From positions 1 to 8,994 of the forward strand of contig CAKSJC010000059.1 of assembly GCA_934462885.1 (NCBI GenBank): a stretch of 8,994 bases of DNA. Direction: 5' to 3'. A program made the translations under genes and the position numbers. The notes beneath the pieces are model-generated. The model did not search any database, was not told where the DNA came from, and saw nothing but the letters and a program-made list of their open reading frames with translations. This document shows, piece after piece, positions 6,177 through 8,994 of this stretch; position 1 is the stretch's first letter, and the number at the start of each line of letters is the position of its first letter. The stretch comes from an uncultured Eubacteriales bacterium (GTDB taxonomy: Bacteria; Bacillota; Clostridia; Oscillospirales; CAG-272).

Positions 6177-6848
6177 TTAAGGTTCCAATTCTTCTTCAAG
6201 ATATATAGAGACAAGCATGGTGAAAACTACTGCCTGTATCGCGCAGAACAGAAGGGACAAAGCCATCATTATAACAGGCATTCCGATAGGAAGTATCGAA
6301 TAGAGTTCTTCCGTTACGGTTTCTTCTCCGAATATGTTTCCGAAAAGGCGGAGCGCGAGGGATGCCGGCTTTATAAACTCATCAAGCAGAAGAAGCGGAA
6401 GCATAAAAAACATAGGGCTTACAAATCTCTTAAAGTAGCTCTTAACTCCGTTTTTCAGACCGGCTGCCTGAAGAAAAACAAATGTGACTGCGCCGAGTCC
6501 GAGCGTTACAGAGAGAGAAGATGTGGGTGCTTTTATATATTTTGTAAGTCCGATTCCGGGCAAAATCCCAATGTAGTTTGAAAAAATAATAAATACGAAC
6601 AGTGATCCGAGGAAAAAGAAGTACTTTCTCGAATTCTTTTTTCCGATTATCCCGGAAATAAAATTATCAAGGCTTTCGACTCCCGTTTCAATGATGTTCT
6701 GAAACTTTCCGGGACGTTCCTTCATATTGTGCGTAGCAATAACTGCAAGAACAGCTGCAACAAGAATGATTACCCACATAGCGATAACTTCGCCTGTAAT
6801 GTCTAAAAAACCGAAGAGATCTATAACTGCTTCGGACGCTTTTCCCAT
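6177..6848 (-). CDS. atpB: F0 ATP synthase subunit a (ion channel of the stator)
   Basis: Subunit a provides the two half-channels that load and unload the c-ring. The 223-residue protein is rich in membrane helices. Its signature PASLALRLFGNIFGEE (161-176) contains the essential arginine, Arg167, equivalent to Arg210 of E. coli. Also present are SNYIGILPG (90-98) and APTSSLSVTLGLG (107-119), where the usual PTADLN segment has Ser in place of Ala-Asp. Length is in the normal range for Gram-positive bacteria. The gene begins at the base directly after the AtpI-like stop codon, with its AAGGAGA inside the end of that gene, so the two are translationally linked. Subunit c follows after 44 bases. 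Confidence 0.96.
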   Translation of the reverse strand: MGKASEAVIDLFGFLDITGEVIAMWVIILVAAVLAVIATHNMKERPGKFQNIIETGVESLDNFISGIIGKKNSRKYFFFLGSLFVFIIFSNYIGILPGIGLTKYIKAPTSSLSVTLGLGAVTFVFLQAAGLKNGVKSYFKRFVSPMFFMLPLLLLDEFIKPASLALRLFGNIFGEETVTEELYSILPIGMPVIMMALSLLFCAIQAVVFTMLVSIYLEEELEP

Positions 6849-7205
6849 TTAATTATGATCTCCTTTCACTTCACCCGCATGATCTGCATTTTCTATATCG
6901 TTTGCGCCGGCTGCATCGGAATTACTGCGAACATAGCGCAAAAGAGCATAAGTAAAGAAAAATGTAGGAACTGTTGCACCGACGGCGCCTCCGATCACAA
7001 GATATACTCCATTCCAAGGCGTGAAACCGGATACGGCGTAAAGAATTATCAGAAATACAATATTGATCGTTTGTCTGACCGTCAACAAATAGGACAGAGC
7101 ATTCGGATTTCTTTTAAGCATGTTCTTTGAGATTTTGTAATTAATAAAAGAAACTGTAACTCCGAGAAAAAGCGAAATCATCACGCCGACTAACCAGTGC
7201 CCCAT
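6849..7205 (-). CDS. atpI: AtpI-like membrane protein, first gene of the atp operon
   Basis: This 118-residue protein has about three predicted membrane segments (4-22, 46-62, 66-90) and a polar, acidic tail from about 94. Position as the first gene of an F-type operon, size and hydrophobic pattern fit the ATP synthase subunit I family, which assists c-ring assembly and is not part of the finished enzyme in most species. I see no strict signature motif, so the identification rests on context. Basic residues between the first two segments (KNMLKRNP, 27-34) suit a cytoplasmic loop. GGAG lies 6 bases before the ATG. The stop codon abuts the subunit a start. It could also be a lineage-specific small membrane protein. 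Confidence 0.6.
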   Translation of the reverse strand: MGHWLVGVMISLFLGVTVSFINYKISKNMLKRNPNALSYLLTVRQTINIVFLIILYAVSGFTPWNGVYLVIGGAVGATVPTFFFTYALLRYVRSNSDAAGANDIENADHAGEVKGDHN

Positions 7206-7244
7206 AATTATCTCCTACGACTTGTCAGATTCGCAATATGTGTG

Positions 7245-7255
7245 CTGAATTTCAG
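7245..7255. repeat. Short palindrome at the atp transcription start
   Basis: CTGAATTTCAG is a perfect inverted repeat with 5-base arms around one base. It covers the expected start point of the atp transcript, just after the -10 box. It could be an operator or a small hairpin at the RNA 5' end, or chance. Confidence 0.3.
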
Positions 7256-7258
7256 AAT

Positions 7259-7287
7259 ATTATAGGCTCTTTTCCCCCTCTTATCAA
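7259..7287 (-). promoter_or_regulatory. Promoter of the atp operon
   Basis: On the minus strand TTGATA (7287-7282) and TATAAT (7264-7259) are separated by 17 bases, a near-consensus sigma-A promoter. Transcription should start near 7252, giving a 5' leader of about 47 bases before the AtpI-like gene. A TTATC/GATAA inverted repeat (7281-7294) overlaps the -35 box. Confidence 0.85.
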
Positions 7288-7294
7288 TAGATAA
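7281..7294. repeat. Inverted repeat over the atp -35 box
   Basis: TTATC and GATAA arms surround a 4-base AATA centre and cover the -35 hexamer. This is a possible repressor site, but such AT-rich short arms also occur by chance. Confidence 0.25.
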
Positions 7295-7427
7295 TTTGTT
7301 AATTTTTAATTCAAGAAACCAAAACATATGCGAAATCGCAAGTTCACAATATTTAATATGATATATCCCAAATCAAAGTTTTTTGGAGACTGTATGCTTT
7401 TCTTTTTTGTTGTGACTTTATTGTTAA

Positions 7428-7464
7428 CTAAATGTCAAAAAAAATAACTCTTCTTGACTTTTAG
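7428..7464. repeat. Inverted repeat overlapping the exporter -35 box, candidate operator
   Basis: Arms CTAAATGTCAA (7428-7438) and TTGACTTTTAG (7454-7464) match at 10 of 11 positions, with a 15-base spacer. The right arm contains the -35 hexamer. A third, partial copy (TGTGACTTTA) lies at 7411-7420. The arrangement suits a dimeric repressor controlling the exporter. No regulator gene is visible in the window. Confidence 0.4.
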
Positions 7465-7482
7465 GGAAAAAATAACTATAAT
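7454..7482 (+). promoter_or_regulatory. Promoter of the ABC exporter gene
   Basis: TTGACT (7454-7459) and a perfect TATAAT (7477-7482) are spaced by 17 bases, so this is a strong sigma-A promoter. The start point should be near 7489, about 50 bases before the ATG at 7539. Confidence 0.88.
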
Positions 7483-7538
7483 AAATAAGTTCGAAATAAA
7501 AGCATTATATTATTAAAGAAAGGAAAAAGAAGAAAAAA

Positions 7539-8994
7539 ATGATAAAAAGACTTGCTGCCTGTATAAGAGAGTATAAAAAGCCTACTTTTCTTACTCTCTT
7601 ATTCATTATAGGCGAGGCTATAATCGAAACGTTTATACCTTTCAAGACTGCTGATCTTGTAAACCAAATCAAAGCCGGCGTGGAAATGTCGGAACTTTTA
7701 AAAATTGGCGGCGTCCTTGCACTGCTTGCACTGCTCTCGCTTTGCTGCGGAGGCATTGCGGGATTTACTTGTTCAAAAGCATCAGCGGGATTTGCCAAAA
7801 ACCTTCGTCAGGATCTTTTCCATAAAGTTCAGACATATTCTTTCGAAAATATAGATAAATTTTCCTCGACTTCTCTTGTGACGAGAATGACAACTGACGT
7901 ATCCAACGTTCAGATGTCATATATGATGATAATCCGCACTGCAATACGTTCTCCTTTAATGTTCATTTTCTCAATAATTATGGCGTACAGAATGGGCGGC
8001 GCGCTTGCAGGAACTTTTGCGATAGTCGTACCGATACTTATCGCGGGGCTGATTATTATTTCAAGAAAAGCAATGCCGGCATTCCGCAGCGTTTTCAGAA
8101 AATACGACAAACTAAATGAATCCATTGAAGAGAATGTCCGCGCTATGAGAGTCGTAAAAGGCTTTTCGCGCGAAGAGTACGAAAAAAGCAAATTCACGTC
8201 CGCTGCGGACGATATAAGACGCGATTTTACACACGCCGAACGTATAGTGGCGTGTAACTCCCCTCTTATGCAGTTCTGCATCTACTTTAATATGCTCTTT
8301 ATTCTTACAATAGGCTCAAAACTGATAATTTCAAATCACGGAGAGTTCATTGATGTAGGACAGATATCCGCTATGCTTACTTACGGTATGCAGATACTTA
8401 TGTCTCTCAATATGCTTTCCATGATCTACGTTATCCTTACGATGTCAAGCGAATCTATGAAGAGAATATATGAGGTTTTGAGTGAAGAATCTTCCCTCTC
8501 AAATCCGCCCTCTCCCGTAAAAGAAGTAAGGGACGGTTCTGTCGATTTCGAAGGCGTAAGCTTCAAGTATTCGTCTAAAGCCGAAAAATACGCGCTGTCG
8601 GACATTAACCTTCACATAAAATCCGGTATGACCATCGGTATCCTCGGCGGAACCGGATCGAGCAAAACCACGCTTGTTCAGCTTATCCCGCGATTGTATG
8701 ACGCAACCGAGGGAGTTATCAAGGTCGGCGGTGTAGATGTAAAAAAATACGATCTTGAAACTCTAAGAAATTCCGTCGCTATGGTGCTTCAGAAAAACCT
8801 TCTTTTTTCTGGCACGATTAAAGACAACCTCCGCTGGGGAAACAAGAACGCAACGGACGAGGAAATCGCCGAAGCCTGCCGTCTCGCACAGGCAGACGAG
8901 TTCATCCGTTCTTTCCCGGACGGATACGACACCATGATAGAGCAAGGAGGAACGAACGTCTCGGGCGGTCAGAAGCAGCGTCTTTGTATAGCTC
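7539..8994 (+). CDS. ABC exporter half-transporter (fused membrane and ATPase domains), cut by the window edge
   Basis: The frame is open for 485 codons to the right edge. It exports an unknown substrate, perhaps drugs or lipids, using ATP. Residues 1-305 form the exporter membrane domain with about six helices (16-35, 57-77, 133-150, 156-175, 243-263, 280-300) and the intracellular ENVRAMRVVKGFSREE (198-213). The nucleotide domain starts near 333, with A-loop Tyr344, Walker A GGTGSSKT at 370-377 (Lys376), Q-loop Gln418 and signature VSGGQKQR at 474-481. The segment DNLRWGNKNATDEEIAEA resembles the TM287/LmrC half of heterodimeric exporters. Walker B and the H-loop lie outside the window. The Walker A third glycine is Ser375, a variant I recall from this group. 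A partner gene probably follows. AAAGGA lies 14 bases before the ATG, a rather long spacing. Confidence 0.93.
   Translation, partial: MIKRLAACIREYKKPTFLTLLFIIGEAIIETFIPFKTADLVNQIKAGVEMSELLKIGGVLALLALLSLCCGGIAGFTCSKASAGFAKNLRQDLFHKVQTYSFENIDKFSSTSLVTRMTTDVSNVQMSYMMIIRTAIRSPLMFIFSIIMAYRMGGALAGTFAIVVPILIAGLIIISRKAMPAFRSVFRKYDKLNESIEENVRAMRVVKGFSREEYEKSKFTSAADDIRRDFTHAERIVACNSPLMQFCIYFNMLFILTIGSKLIISNHGEFIDVGQISAMLTYGMQILMSLNMLSMIYVILTMSSESMKRIYEVLSEESSLSNPPSPVKEVRDGSVDFEGVSFKYSSKAEKYALSDINLHIKSGMTIGILGGTGSSKTTLVQLIPRLYDATEGVIKVGGVDVKKYDLETLRNSVAMVLQKNLLFSGTIKDNLRWGNKNATDEEIAEACRLAQADEFIRSFPDGYDTMIEQGGTNVSGGQKQRLCIA

Larger units (their letters stand above)
7206..7538. other. Divergent intergenic region carrying both promoters
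   Basis: This 333-base, AT-rich region separates the atp operon from the exporter gene and contains no supported gene. It holds the atp promoter, the exporter promoter, the inverted repeat at 7428-7464, and a TGCGA-AA-TCGCA palindrome (7329-7340) in the middle, far from either start site. The two promoters are about 170 bases apart, so regulation of each is probably independent. Confidence 0.75.

Noticed and set aside
7910..8281. Minus-strand frames at 7505-7798, 7910-8281 and 8763-8945
   Set aside because: They are shadows of the plus-strand ABC exporter, whose motifs are unmistakable in the other strand.

Overview
The window holds a complete F-type ATP synthase operon on the minus strand, followed on the plus strand by the start of a divergently transcribed ABC exporter gene. 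Genes have strong AAGGAG-type ribosome binding sites and sigma-A-like promoters. The exporter resembles the heterodimeric type common in Firmicutes. I therefore infer a Clostridia-like, probably uncultured Gram-positive bacterium. This placement is an inference; the window carries no rRNA or other phylogenetic marker.

Layout, right to left on the minus strand: a promoter (7259-7287); an AtpI-like membrane protein (6849-7205); subunit a (6177-6848); subunit c (5905-6132); subunit b (5464-5883); one 738-residue protein joining a b-like membrane anchor, the delta C-terminal domain and a complete alpha subunit (3231-5447); an unusual 324-base non-coding gap (2907-3230); gamma (2067-2906); beta (605-2002); a short epsilon (285-608); and a long hairpin terminator (153-196). 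On the plus strand, a TTGACT-17-TATAAT promoter (7454-7482) drives a half-transporter ABC exporter (7539 to the right edge, cut before its Walker B).

Together the atp genes encode every part needed for a rotary enzyme: membrane stator a, c-ring, two different b-type stalk helices, the alpha/beta head with catalytic residues in place, the gamma rotor and epsilon. Subunit c looks proton-type (Glu58 followed by Ala-Leu, without the Ser-Thr pair of sodium rings).

The outstanding observation is the b'-delta-alpha fusion. The head contains three alpha copies but normally only one delta and two b-type helices, so a covalent fusion implies three extra membrane anchors and three delta domains per enzyme, or else processing of the protein. 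No separate delta gene and no clear internal start for a free alpha is seen. Other departures are the apparent loss of the delta N-terminal domain, an epsilon without its C-terminal helices, a c subunit with a heavily altered glycine motif, and the gap between alpha and gamma. The left 150 bases hold no gene I can support.
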